Assembly: GCA_023238725.1 (NCBI GenBank)
Contig: CM041539.1
Location: 25,199,319 to 25,263,318, forward strand
Direction: 5' to 3'
From: Scortum barcoo
Lineage: Eukaryota; Chordata; Actinopteri; Centrarchiformes; Terapontidae
Length of the DNA: 64,000 nucleotides
Part shown: piece after piece, positions 47,388-58,859 of the stretch
How the letters are laid out: the number at the start of each line of letters is the position of its first letter
Position numbering within the stretch: position 1 is the stretch's first letter
The notes under the pieces: model-generated
Database searches by the model: none
What the model was told of the DNA's origin: nothing
The model's input: the letters and a program-made list of their open reading frames with translations, nothing else
Translations under genes and position numbers: made by a program

Positions 47388-49450
47388 AGTAAGGCCAAAC
47401 ATTAATCATCTCCCACCACATTACCTACGCCACATGTGTTGCTCACTGACAGTGCTGTCACAATTACCGTCAGAGCAGTTTTTGTCATGCAGTGATGTAA
47501 AAGACTGCCAGGAGGTCCATTTTTAATCTCTCATCCTTTTGTAAAGTTGTGTTGTGTTGTCTCTGACTTTTGTCAAACTTTAACATCTTAAACAATATTA
47601 TAAGAAGATACCACAGAGCTCCTAATAGGTGGCTGGCTCAGGTGTGTTAGTCCCAAGAAATACTTTAATATTCAGAGCATTTTAAAAAAAAAATCTATTA
47701 TATATGTAATTGACCATTCACTAATCCCTGTTCCCTCTGATTGGTAAACTTGACAAACACAGCAACAACAACTATTGCTGCACAAATGTAGTTTGCAGTA
47801 ACAGTGTTTGTGGTCATTTTTGAAACAATCGCTCCTTGACTTCAAACAGAAGTCAAGACAAGACTAAATTAGCCTCTCATTGTTAATTTTTAACTGCTGA
47901 TTTTACTAAAATGATAACTGTTGCTGGCATCTTTTATTAGCTCCAGATAGCTAACTCCCATTAACTCTTTAATTTGGTTGAAGACTTATGCATAATATAA
48001 TTTTAACCACGTTAGGTATAAACCTACTTTGGCTAACAATAACTGATCCCATTGCCGACGACCAGGTAATGATTCACAATGACATGAAAATATAGGATTC
48101 TTGCACTACAACTACCTGTTCGTCCTGTATTAAAGTGCTGTATTAAAAGAAAAAAGAATAGACTGTTTTTTTGGAACAATACAGTTCAGGAACATAATGA
48201 AACCTTTGAATGTTAAATGTTAAGGTGTTTATTGGAATTACATTAGAAATACATAATAATTTCTTAATATATAAATCATTTTCAAGCAATATTTTACTTT
48301 TTACATGCTCAAAGGATTTGAGGCTGAGGAGTGAAGTTTGAGGTGAACTTCTCCAAACTCAATACAAAGCAGGACAGAGCCACTGATATTAGCCTAAACT
48401 CTTATATAGTACCACCTGCAACCACTCTTATGTGTTACCATATTCCATGCAGTTGTTATACATAACCTTTTAACACCATAAAAATAATGAGAAAGATAAT
48501 GTTCATGTGAGATACTATCTCATATACTAACATAATCACTGTAGTTACACTTCAAAAACTGACAATGAAAAAATACACTTTGGATCATGTTTACACATGT
48601 ACAGCATGACTGAAACATGACTTCTTACAATGCCTGTGTACAGATTGTATTAATTAAAATAAAAGGTTGAATTTTCTGTCAGACATGTGACAACTGAAAA
48701 ACACAGCTTGAAAGCCTTTACTTTTGGCCTTGGAAGTGACGCTAGCTTACCAATGTAAGTAGTAAGCTGCACTTCTAACGGGTGCTAAGCTGTAATTTGA
48801 CAACCGCTATTTAGGGTTTTTAGGGTAGGGGTTTAGCAAACGGTCAGTTACAGGGGGAGAACAAAGAAAAGTTTGGATGAGTTTGGATGTGTAGTTTTCT
48901 GTATCTGTATCAGGCCATACCCAGACTCTAGTCCATACAGTTTATTCAGAAAGCAAAACTTTTTTGTGTTGACTTGCTATTGCTTGTGCATATAGATGTG
49001 TCTAAATGGGCTGTTAAATCATTTTCCACAAGCAAGCAAAAATGACTGTGGACAAAATGTTTCCATCTGCCTTTGTGAATCGCACATTCTTTTGTTCTTT
49101 TGTTTTTGTCATCCTCTTAAGGTTCTGGACCAGTTTCCACAACCTGTTTTTGTTTGCATGGAAATCATTTTCTGTACAGCTGTTCTTATGCCTGCCATAT
49201 CATTCAGCTGAAGCATACTGTATGTTTTTTTTAAGTATTACTTACAGAGCCCTATGTTGGATAAATAAAAGTGTTAGCCAGTGTTTCATTTGATCAAAAC
49301 AGAACATAACGTTATATACTGTATGTGCTCTTCATTTTGGCCTTCTAAATGGGGTTGATAACAATGTTATTCATTGCACTGTATGTATTGTAAGAAAGTA
49401 ATGGTTTACAATTTAATTTTTCCAAATAAAATGTCATCAATCACAGTTTG
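47388..49450 (+). promoter_or_regulatory. Possible alternative 3' UTR with poly(A) signals
   Basis: No recognised repeats fall in this 2-kb stretch. Canonical AATAAA signals occur at 48658, 49264-49269 and 49425-49430. The last is followed by a GT/T-rich stretch (TTTGTTGGTTTTGTCC at about 49447), as real poly(A) sites are. This could be the UTR of the short isoform; it could equally be plain intron. Confidence 0.3.
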
Positions 49451-50214
49451 TTGGTTTTGTCCATGGCATTCAAATGTCTCATTTTTATGTGTTCTTGTAT
49501 CATTTCTTTTGTTTTTTTCTCTAATGTGTCACAGTCAGTTGATTAGTCATTTAAACTGTATTTCCATGTACTGTATGCATTTCATTACAAATTTTCATCA
49601 CTTAAAACTGATTTGTGTGCCTTCAGCCAGTGAGCCTTTTTGAAAGTCCATTAAAGATTTGTGTGCTGGTCATGATGCAGCAATACACTGTCACTAGATG
49701 CTGATACTGCTATACTCCTTGAACAGTATAAGCAGACATTAAATGAAAAAGCTTTTCATTGGTGTTACATGTTACATTAAATCCTGAACAACAGCAAATT
49801 AATAGGCAGAAATAGAGTTGCTACCATATGATATTCATGCATTGTAAGTTATGAAACTCCATCCACTTCTCCAACATCATCAGTAGACTTGGTCCTGAAC
49901 AGCTTGTTTTACAGAGCAGGTTGCATCAGTTTACCAGGTAAGTCTCCACTCAACACATTTACCTGATTAGTTGATGTAGACTGACGTAATCTGCTATTTC
50001 GATTTATGCATATTAATGTATAAGCAGGGGAGACAAATTATAGAAAAATACCTGTCCACTGCGTAACTGCGAATCAACAGAAAGTTGTTGTGAGTGACCT
50101 TTAGACATAAAGAAAACATTTCTATCCTTATGGAAGTGGTCCTACTGATAGGGCATGAGTGCTCACTGAATGGTTTGATGAGTATGAAAATTATATGAAT
50201 CATATGGTATGACC
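49451..50214 (+). other. Intron, unremarkable part
   Basis: No exon or element recognised. Confidence 0.4.
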
Positions 50215-50375
50215 TTCATAGTCACCCCATCTTAACCCAGTTGAACACCTATGGAAGATTTTGAACCAGCAGTGCTCTCCACCACCATTATCAAAACACC
50301 AAAAATGAAGGAATATCTGTTGGAAGAATGGTGTTTAACCCTCCAAAAGATTTCCAGAGATGTGGCCTAACACTT
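50215..50375 (+). pseudogene. Tc1/mariner transposase C-terminal scrap
   Basis: Across two stops and a frame change it reads like DLNPVEH-LWKIL, then TPKMKEYLLEEWC and a final QKISRDVA stop. The pattern SPDLNPVEHLW, then a C-terminal helix with E-E-W is typical of Tc1-like enzymes. Only about 50 residues remain and no ends are seen. Confidence 0.5.
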
Positions 50376-50977
50376 TACTAAACCACTTTATGTTGTTTTT
50401 TCCTTACATTTATCAGTCATCGTTTTCTGTTTTAAAATTCTGCATACCTACAATTAAAAAATCGAATGACTAAGTCTGAAACGAAGAGACATGTATTAGG
50501 GCCTATGTCCATCTAAGTGCATTTGATAAGATGTTGTGCTTATCTCTGTCACGTTTTACTCAGCCATCCATTCACAGTGGAGGAGCAGTGGGACAAATAC
50601 CGTAAACACAGACTTTCACACACAAAAGCGCTGGTTGAACCAGGCCCCCGCTGGCTTCAGCTGTCGAACCAGATGATGGTTCACCCTGAAACCATCCTGA
50701 AACCAACAACCACCTACATAATCTCATGAGACCACTCAGCCCGAAGGGTCCAACGTCTTTCTCTCCTTATATACTTCAGACTCCATTTCATCCAGACCAA
50801 GGGCCAGAAAAGAGTAGATATGTTGATGTCAATATTTTTACATTCAGTAGACTATTTGTTAATAACACACAGTTCAAATTAAGCACTTGCAACCACAGAC
50901 TGTGTGTAAGTATTAGAATACATACTTATACATATTCCCTATGATAATTGTGTCTTAAATGTCTTGTCCTACAAAAT
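50376..50977 (+). other. Intron, unremarkable part
   Basis: No element or exon recognised between the Tc1 scrap and the inverted-repeat element. Confidence 0.4.
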
Positions 50978-51403
50978 GCTCTCAAGCGCTCCCAGTTTTG
51001 TTTTTGGGTAGGTGAGTTGCAATGAAAAGTTTGAATAATGCTTTAGATTACAGCCTGCAATGTACTCTGGAGTTAGGGTGTAATCAGTTGTACCAACTGT
51101 GTATCAGTACAGTATCAGTACATAAGCCTATATAAAGGTAGGCTACTGAGCAACAAGATGTGAACTTATGGAATAAGAAGGTAAAAATTCCCGACCTTAC
51201 ATAAACTTATGTTATTAATTAATGAGGTTATACTTAAAAATCAGCTGTGTGTAATGTATGATTACAAATGAGCAGAGGATCAAAAGGTGATGAGCAATAA
51301 TATTGATGTTTGAGGGAACTTAATGTCTACTGATGTATTTTTTTTCCCAGCTAAAAAGGCTCGGTGCTTTTCTGAAAATGACCAGCTGGGAGCGCTTGAG
51401 AGC
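50978..51403. mobile_element. Possible MITE with an 18-base perfect inverted repeat
   Basis: GCTCTCAAGCGCTCCCAG at 50978-50995 is the exact inverse of 51386-51403. The span is 426 bases with no coding content. A CAGCTAAAAAGGCTCGG segment lies inside the right end. No target-site duplication was seen directly outside, so the ends may lie slightly further out. Confidence 0.6.
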
Positions 51404-52629
51404 TCTTTGGAGGTGCAGCTTTTTCAGCATAGATGCTTTAGTTGCTCTGATATGGAAGATGAACATGAAAGTATGTGTTGCAAGTAAAGACTATGTTATT
51501 TATATACGGTCTATAGTTGCAAGTAGCTAATTTCACAGATAGTATTCGTTATCTACAATTACTGAATGTAAAAATGCTGGCACAGGTAGAGTACTTTCTC
51601 TCGCTCTTGCTCAGGATGAGTGGTTGACATATGGAAACAGTAAAGACCTGTCAATCAGTATCAATCATATTAATATTGCGGTAGTCTGTAGATTTTATTT
51701 GGTATAGCAGTATTAATTGCTCATCTATTACTATTGTTGTTTAGCATTTGTTCACGCAGGATGTGATGGTTGGTCTTTGTTGTATTTATCAGTAGTTATG
51801 CTGCTGGTGTTTGTAGCATAGTGTAAATATGTGGAGCTCCCAATTCAGAAACAAACAACCAATTCAGAAAATACACAGCTTACCTAGACTAATGTTTGTT
51901 TGTTTGTTTGTTTTTTCAGTGCTTGATAATGAATTCAAACACATGTCCCATTTAAGCCACAAACTCAACAGGATGGTTAAGTACCCCAGTGAAGTTCTGA
52001 TGCATGTGTTATCGCTCCATCTTCCCTGAAAGGCCCAGATTCTTTGCTCTGTTTTATGGTCATACTGTACCATGTAAAATTGAATAGGCACCAAGTAATT
52101 AAACAATAACTACAGTATAAATTATTTTTGAGATCAACAGAACTGTTCACCCTTATTCCATAACTTTATATTTTGTTCTCCAATACCAAATATATGCTTT
52201 GGCATGTGCTGTATTGGTACACAGTAACTCTGAAGTAATTACACTGTATGCTGTGTGCTGTAAGTGTCTGACATTTTGACTTTCACTGCATGCCAGTCTG
52301 AATTCCAGAACTGACTAAGAAAGACATAAACATTTAAAATATCCACATAAACTTCTTATTCACTCCTGCAGCATAAAGCTTTCGCATCCAAAAAATGTAT
52401 CTAGGTATGTTGGTGCGTAACAGCAAGTAGAGAGATATGAAATTGTGAAAGTACTGCAAGATAGAAACATAGCTTTTATAAACATAAATTAAATATAAAA
52501 TAGACAATAGAATATCAATAAATATTATAAAAGAAAATGTGTACTATTTGTATGACTGTTAAATCAAAGAACCGCACTCTTATGCAGAAGAATATACAAA
52601 AATATTTGCCATGGATGTGCATAAGAATC
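51404..52629 (+). other. Intron, unremarkable part
   Basis: No exon or element recognised; a TTTG run lies at 51895-51911. Confidence 0.4.
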
Positions 52630-54190
52630 AGAATCCAAATTAGAATCTAAATTAGAATCTGTTCTTTTGGCCAGATATCTGTACACATACAAGGAAGCTG
52701 ACACCCTCTCTGTAGGTACACAGCAACACAAAAACATTTCAACAAGGTAAAAATAAACAGTAGCATAAACTACTATGTAGTAAGTATGTATGTATGAATA
52801 TATAGAGAAAAAAGAAATAATATGAACAATAGTGACGCATAGAGAGTATGACAGTAGTGCAGTGGTGACAGTGCAAAGGAGGCTGAAATAAATGTGACTA
52901 TTACAACAGAATATACAGCAAGTGTAGATTGGACATTGGTGATATTTACATGTTAAAAATCTGATTAGAATATTGATAAACAGTTAACCCCAGTCACATT
53001 TTGTCAGGAATAGAGAAACAGCCTGAGGAAAGAAAATGTTCATGTGTCTGGTTGTTTTGGCATACAGTACTCTGTAGTGCCTACCAGAGGAGAGGAGCTG
53101 GTTTACTATGTCCAGGGTGTGATCTACAATGATGTTTCTGCCAATTTACTTACTCTGGACATGTATAAATCCTGAATGGAGGGCAGGTTGGCACTGACTT
53201 TTCTCGTCAGTCCTGAAGGTCCATTATAGTCTGTTCCTGTGTGTTGTGTTTCAGATTGTTCTGATTGCACCAGAGAGCCAGCTGTTCAACCTCCCACTGG
53301 AGGTGGAGTTTGGAGACTCATCACCAACGATTGTTCTGTCATTAAACTTTGTTGTAAACTTTGCAGTCATTCATGTAGAAGGGCAGTATAAAGATCAGAC
53401 ACCCCTAGTAGCGCCAGTTCTGATTCTCCAGGTTCTGGATGTGGTGCTTCAAAGGCTCATCTGCAATATCCCACCAGTCAGGAAGTTTGTTATTTAGTAG
53501 TTTGTAGTTTGTTAACAGGTAGGAACTGGCACAGTAAGCTGGGTGAGTTTAGAGTGGAGAATGTCTGAGATGATGGTGTTGAACGCTGTGCTGAAGTCCA
53601 CAAACATTATCCTTACATATATTCTTGAGGAGTCCATGTGATGCAGGATGAAGTGCCATTTTGACTGTATCATCCACTGACCTGGGGTAATTGTGAGGGG
53701 CCTAGTGAGGGCCCTGTGATGTCCTCATCAGATGGGCTAACACCAGTCTCATGAATAATTTAATGAGCACAAACATCAGGACAATGGGCCTGTGGTATTT
53801 ACTCCTGTGATGGAGTTTTTTTGGGGGGACTATGATGACCCTGTAGTGTTTGAAGCGGGAGGCAGCTTCACACAGCTCCCACTCAACTTCACATAAAAGG
53901 CTTTGGCTGGCACATATGAGTTCAGTAAGTTCAACCAAGTCTGTGGCTGCAGCATCAAAAATACTCCAATCAGTGCAGTCAAAGCATGCCTGTAACTTAT
54001 GTCTGTTGTCCATCTCCTCACAATTTTTGAGTACAGACTTGACATGAACCCAAGGCGGCCTGAGGTACAGAGCAATAGGCATCCTATAATGTTGTGTAGC
54101 AATGCAACATTTAATATGCTGTCTGTATGTTGGATGGATTGATCTGTAAAATCCATGAAAATAGAGATCATGCATGTTGTTACATGTTCA
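52630..54190 (-). mobile_element. Rex1-like LINE relic, second copy
   Basis: On the minus strand, 54175-53702 holds YLRPPWVHVKSVLKNCEEMD, CFDCTDWSIFDAAATDLVEL and, after a deletion, a degraded YHRPIVLMFVLIKLFMRLVL-like RT piece (from DYRPVAL..VMKSFERLVL in the family). 53500-52630 is the 3' part with an AAATAAACAG-rich end at about 52748. Most of the RT is missing. Confidence 0.75.
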
Positions 54191-54905
54191 TTATCTGGTA
54201 AGCCAGGTCTTGTAAGGCCTCACTGACACAGGCCTGAGGATGGATGTGAAAAAAATACATGAATAAATAAATGGAAAAGCAACAATAACACAGCATGAAA
54301 AGGAGTGTATTCATGGTTCAACTTTGTGATAAAATGCCTTGTTCTCATTGATAACTAGACAAATAGGTGATGTGATATTATTTTATGATTTCTATTAAAA
54401 ATTCCAGATATGAATTATTCAATCAACAATACAGTGCAGCCCTTGTTTTATACACTGGACAAACATGAGAGAATGAGACAATGAACTTGTTAAAAAAAAA
54501 AAGAATAGTCCTAATTAAACCATTAGTGGTTTAACAGGTGATATCTCAAATCAACCAAAGCTATTTGCACAGTTGGAAATCAGCAGTGGTAGGTGACAAA
54601 ATATGTTTTTAGAGTAGGATGTTACAAACATTGAAAACCATATCTGACAATCAACTTTCTAACCTCATACTCACTATTCAAAATAGCAGTGAAGAGATGA
54701 AAGATAAAGTAAAGCATAATGGTAATTTTAGTATGAAATCTGAACCATACCAGTATCTCTTTAAAGTAGACTCTAGGTTCAGTGTCATCATAGAATTATT
54801 GTATTTTATCCTCCAGTGAGTTTTTATACTGTAGTATTAAACCCAATTCTGTGTTGTTTGTGTGTGTGTCTGGATGTGGTTGTGGGGATGGCTGGACTTC
54901 CACAG
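54191..54905 (+). other. Intron before the EGF3 exon
   Basis: No element recognised. The acceptor TGGACTTCCACAG is preceded by GT-rich rather than pyrimidine-rich sequence. Confidence 0.5.
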
Positions 54906-55025
54906 GTCCCAGCACCACCTGTCAGGAGGACTCCTGTGCCAACATGGGCATTTGTATCCAGCAGTGGGAAAATTACACCTGTGACTGCTCCATGACCTCC
55001 TACACTGGCACACAGTGCAATGACC
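54906..55025 (+). CDS. nrxn3: Neurexin exon: EGF3
   Basis: 120 bases, phase 1 to 1, donor GACC|GTGAGT. It encodes GPSTTCQEDSCANMGICIQQ and CDCSMTSYTGTQCND, with six cysteines spaced as in EGF3. It is the last neurexin exon in the window. The next exon (starting P-G-A/T-TYIF in the family) is not found in the remaining 9 kb. Confidence 0.97.
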
Positions 55026-55430
55026 GTGAGTACTGATCACGTTATCAAAGTGGTAATGTCCTACAACAAAGGTGTTTGTTCTGTCGAGAACAGTTCTACG
55101 TAAGCTTTGAAATCTTGAACTGCCCCACATACATCACTGCAAACGTGTACTAATAGCAGTTTGTGGCTAAAAACAACGACTGCCTAATGACTCCAGAGGC
55201 TTAATTTGCATGCACTCAGCACAGCAAAAGTTCACTTTGCGTTATATGTGGCTCGTAGTCTTCTTCTGTAGCCTTCCCCCACAGCTGTACACCTACACCT
55301 TCATCCACAGTTGAAATTCAAGACATCTGCAGTGACCTGACAGGGAATTTGTTGAGTAAATATTGAATGTTTTTTAAAACATAAGTGTTTAAGCTACATT
55401 TTTAGGCGTTTTGGTGGGATACAATGTTTT
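55026..55430 (+). other. Start of the intron after EGF3
   Basis: No exon seen. In other vertebrates the beta-neurexin promoter lies in this intron; no beta-specific exon (histidine-rich segment then SVPI-IYRSP) could be found in this window. Confidence 0.5.
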
Positions 55431-55439
55431 TTAATTTAC

Positions 55440-56190
55440 TGAATACAACACTTGTCCTCCATGGTGGATTAAAATCTATGTTTTCATATGAAATGCAAGG
55501 TATTTCAGGTGACAGGGGATTAACAGATGCAGAGAGAATCTTGTTCAGGATTGTGGATGGAGGAACAGATCTGGAGCTCTCAGAAGATGATGATGAGACA
55601 GAAATGAAATAGTGGATGAGGACAAGAGCTCAGAGGAGTAAGAGGACGATAAGTCATGAGGAAAATTAAACCCAAAGTTTTCCATTTTGGGTTAGGAGTA
55701 ACATGTAAGGTTTAGCAATAAAGCACCATGAATTGCCATGCAGAGAGTTTTTCTGTTTAACTTCAATACTTCACTTCACTTCTACTTTGGTGTCTGAAGT
55801 AGTTTGTGTGTAGGTATTCTGACGACTGCTAAATGTCCAGTGATGGTCAGCTGCAGGAGAAGGGAAGGGGAACTTCTGAAATGATCGGAAGAAAACCTAT
55901 GGAACTTGCAGTGACAAAGTGGTAGGACAACAAACAAGTTTTCATGGCTTCTACAGTCCATGGAAGCAGAGAGGTTATATGAAATGGTCCAGTAAAGAAA
56001 AGTGCCACATCAGTGTTATGCCTATGACCTGTAATTGTATCTGAGTACAATCACAATATGGGAGGAGTGGATATGTGCCATCGAATGATCAGTTACTATC
56101 AGATGTCAGGCTGAACTACAAAGTGGACTGTCCGCACAATACTCCATTTTGTTGATCTGTCTCCCACTAACAGCTGGATCCAGTACAGGT
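55440..56190 (+). pseudogene. piggyBac-type transposase relic, core deleted
   Basis: The N-terminal frame at 55424-55612 contains LTDAERILFRIVDGGTDLEL followed by SEDDDETEM, the acidic N-terminus of PGBD-type proteins. From about 55880 the C-terminal part of the catalytic region is readable with stops: MELAVTKW, VFMASTVHG, then EYNHNMGGVDMCHRMISYYQ (56040-56105) and TTKWTVRTILHFVDL. NMGGVD includes the last catalytic aspartate of the family. The central DDE core between 55612 and 55880 has gone. No TTAA-flanked ends were found. Confidence 0.85.
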
Positions 56191-57000
56191 TAGGCAGCTA
56201 GGCCTCTGGGAGGCAGAGGAAGGACATCATCCTCCAGTACATTGAATTTAAGCAGCTGTTAGCTAAGACACTGATTGCCCTGGCACAGTCTGGTGCAAAC
56301 CATAAAGGTAATGCAAAGAGCACTGACGATGAAGAAGAGAGGGCTTCTCCATGGAAAAGAAGATTTGTGAAGCCACACCCTGACAGAAGTATAAAAAAGT
56401 ATGGCTCAGTTAATTTGCCAATGATGGTTGACGATACGAACACATAGAGATGCAGAAATGCAGGCAGCAGTGGCAAAACTTTTGTGAAATGTGTCAATTG
56501 TCACATGTATCTGTACGTGTCAAAGAAAAAAACGTTTCTTGGAGTATCATTCATGACCTGACATGACTGAAAAAGTGTGGTATAAGAATTGCAAAATGCC
56601 AACACCATGAAAAACTCAGACCTAAGTTTAGTGTTAAGTTTTCATTGTTTTTTCCACATTTGATGATGTTCATACACCTGAAAAAAAGGAGGGCAAAAAA
56701 GTTACAACTTTTATGAGCTAACTTTTAAAATGTAAATGATTCATGTTTTGCTTTATTACAAAAAACTCCCTTTTCCTCTCTGAAAAATAGGAGAAAAGAT
56801 GACGAATGAATGACAGTTTTTCAGTTCACAGGAAGTCCCGCTGTCCACTACAAAGGACATTCCATTTTTATGAAAAAAAATTGTTGTGGCATGCTGTTTT
56901 CACCCATGGATGTGTGTATAAATGAGAACAAGCAAACAAATTTTTTTTCTATGATCAGCGGACACAAAAAAAAGAATACACACACAGTATTGACATTAAA
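56191..57000 (+). other. Gene-free stretch
   Basis: The first 300 bases may still be the cysteine-less end of the piggyBac relic. Beyond about 56520 nothing is recognised. Confidence 0.4.
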
Positions 57001-58830
57001 CAATTTATTCCTCCTTAGCAATCTTGAATTTAATAAGAAGAGTGGTATGGCTTTGTTGTGGAGCAGCAGGCAGAGCAGAGAGTCTCGCCATTGGAACAGG
57101 TGAAGGAGCAGAGCGTGAAATGATGTCTGAGCAGATGAGTACAAGGCAGGGTGAACTGAGCAAGCTGGCGGCAAGTATTCTGTAGCACAGGAGAAACAGG
57201 GTTAGTGGGAAACAGATCTTGACAAGTGACAAAAGAACACTAGCGCAAGCCTGAGGCATGGTCTACCGCGTAAGTTGAGGTGCTGCTGTCCTGGCAGTTG
57301 TGATTGCTGAGCTGTGAGTGAGCCAAACATCTGTCAACAGTATAAAGTGTTATACTGACAGCAAGGTGGGGTACATCTACAATAAACCCAACAGGTTTTA
57401 TGTCAGCAACAGGGTGGAATGGATAATGAAACCGACACATCGTGAACAGTGGAATTATGTCCATACTGCATAATTGGCTACAAATTGGCTTGCTGGACCA
57501 CATTCCCTGGCATAGTCTGTGGAGCTAAATAAAACTGAAGAGAGATCCCATGACCTTATCAATCCAGAATCTGATGTGGAGGTTCAATGCTACATCACTA
57601 CAACTGCAGACTCCCAGGTCTTGATTCACATAGCTTTCCACTTGGAAACCCCTTGTCACAGCTATGGCCTCTCTCATCCATATCGTTTAGTCCTGTAGAA
57701 CCAAGAAAAATAGCAACAAACAAAACTGCTAAAAGGCTCACACAGCTCATATACAGTAACAAGCAAAGACCATCATCATTGCATTTGTTCCAAATGAAGC
57801 ATGCAAGTCAAAATGGCCTGTTTGGAGAAAGGAACAGCCATTCTCAAAAGCAGTTCACTAAGAAAGCACTACCCCATCCTTGACAGCAGTCTACTCCTGA
57901 GAATAGGTGGTTGACTCCAGCATGCTGCACTTGAGGGAGAGGAGTGTGGAAAAAATTATCAGGATTTCAAAACAGATCCTTGACTCCACGCTTTCTAAAA
58001 TAAGTCCTTCACGTCTTATTCATAGAGTACTTTGAACTCTCATGGCCTAGGTAACTGAGATTACCACCTCTGACACCCATCTCAACTGATGCAGACTCAC
58101 CTTTTCTCCTGTGTCAGGATCATCGCTGGAGAAGGTCAGCACCCTTCTTAATCCTCCAGGATCCAGGGGTGCAAATCTGTATTGCCAACAATGGAAATGA
58201 GTCCACCACTTGGCAAATACCTTTTGGGAGAGATAGAAGTGAGAATATTTTCTTTGCTTCGCTCTACTAAGCTGAGACAAGTGGCAAGGTAGTCAACTGG
58301 ACATCAAAGGAGATTTGGTGCTGCTTAGGTACACTCAGGTAAAGAGAAACCCATGAGAGAAAATCATGAGCCACATGGATAGGGCCTATGTGGACCCATG
58401 ATCTTGTCTGCAAGGCTCACTCTGTCAGCAATGGAAAGTACAAGAAGCTTGGGCTGAAGGTCTCCAAAGGGGGGACTATTAAGACCTTCCTCTGGCCAGT
58501 AACTAAAGTAGTGGTGCTTATGAAAACCAAAAGGTTCACAGACTTTTATCTAGTAAGGGCTGCACTGTATTGTTTATCTAGTTTTTTTTATAATACCCCT
58601 TTTTGATCTGGTTATTTTTAAGAATATCTTATAGCTGGATAGAAATTTTAGCCATTGGACGTCTGAATTTTAAGCGATTAGAGAAACACACTAGGGACAC
58701 ATCAAGTAGCCATGACTCCACTTATCTTGTCATCTGGTTTGCGGAAACTGTGTCTGTCTCAGTGAGAAGCTCTCTGAGTTTGAGCTAAGAATTTACCATC
58801 CTCTTAAATAAATCCAAGAAGTAGAGAAGC
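57001..58830. other. Gene-free stretch, partly LTR-like
   Basis: 57010-57260 has the GGCAGAGCAGAGAG-like composition of gypsy 3' regions. 57260-58830 has no recognisable motif. Nearby fragments of the chromodomain gypsy element make LTR debris likely. Confidence 0.3.
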
Positions 58831-58859
58831 ACTTGGACACTATCATTGTTGGCCCTCTA

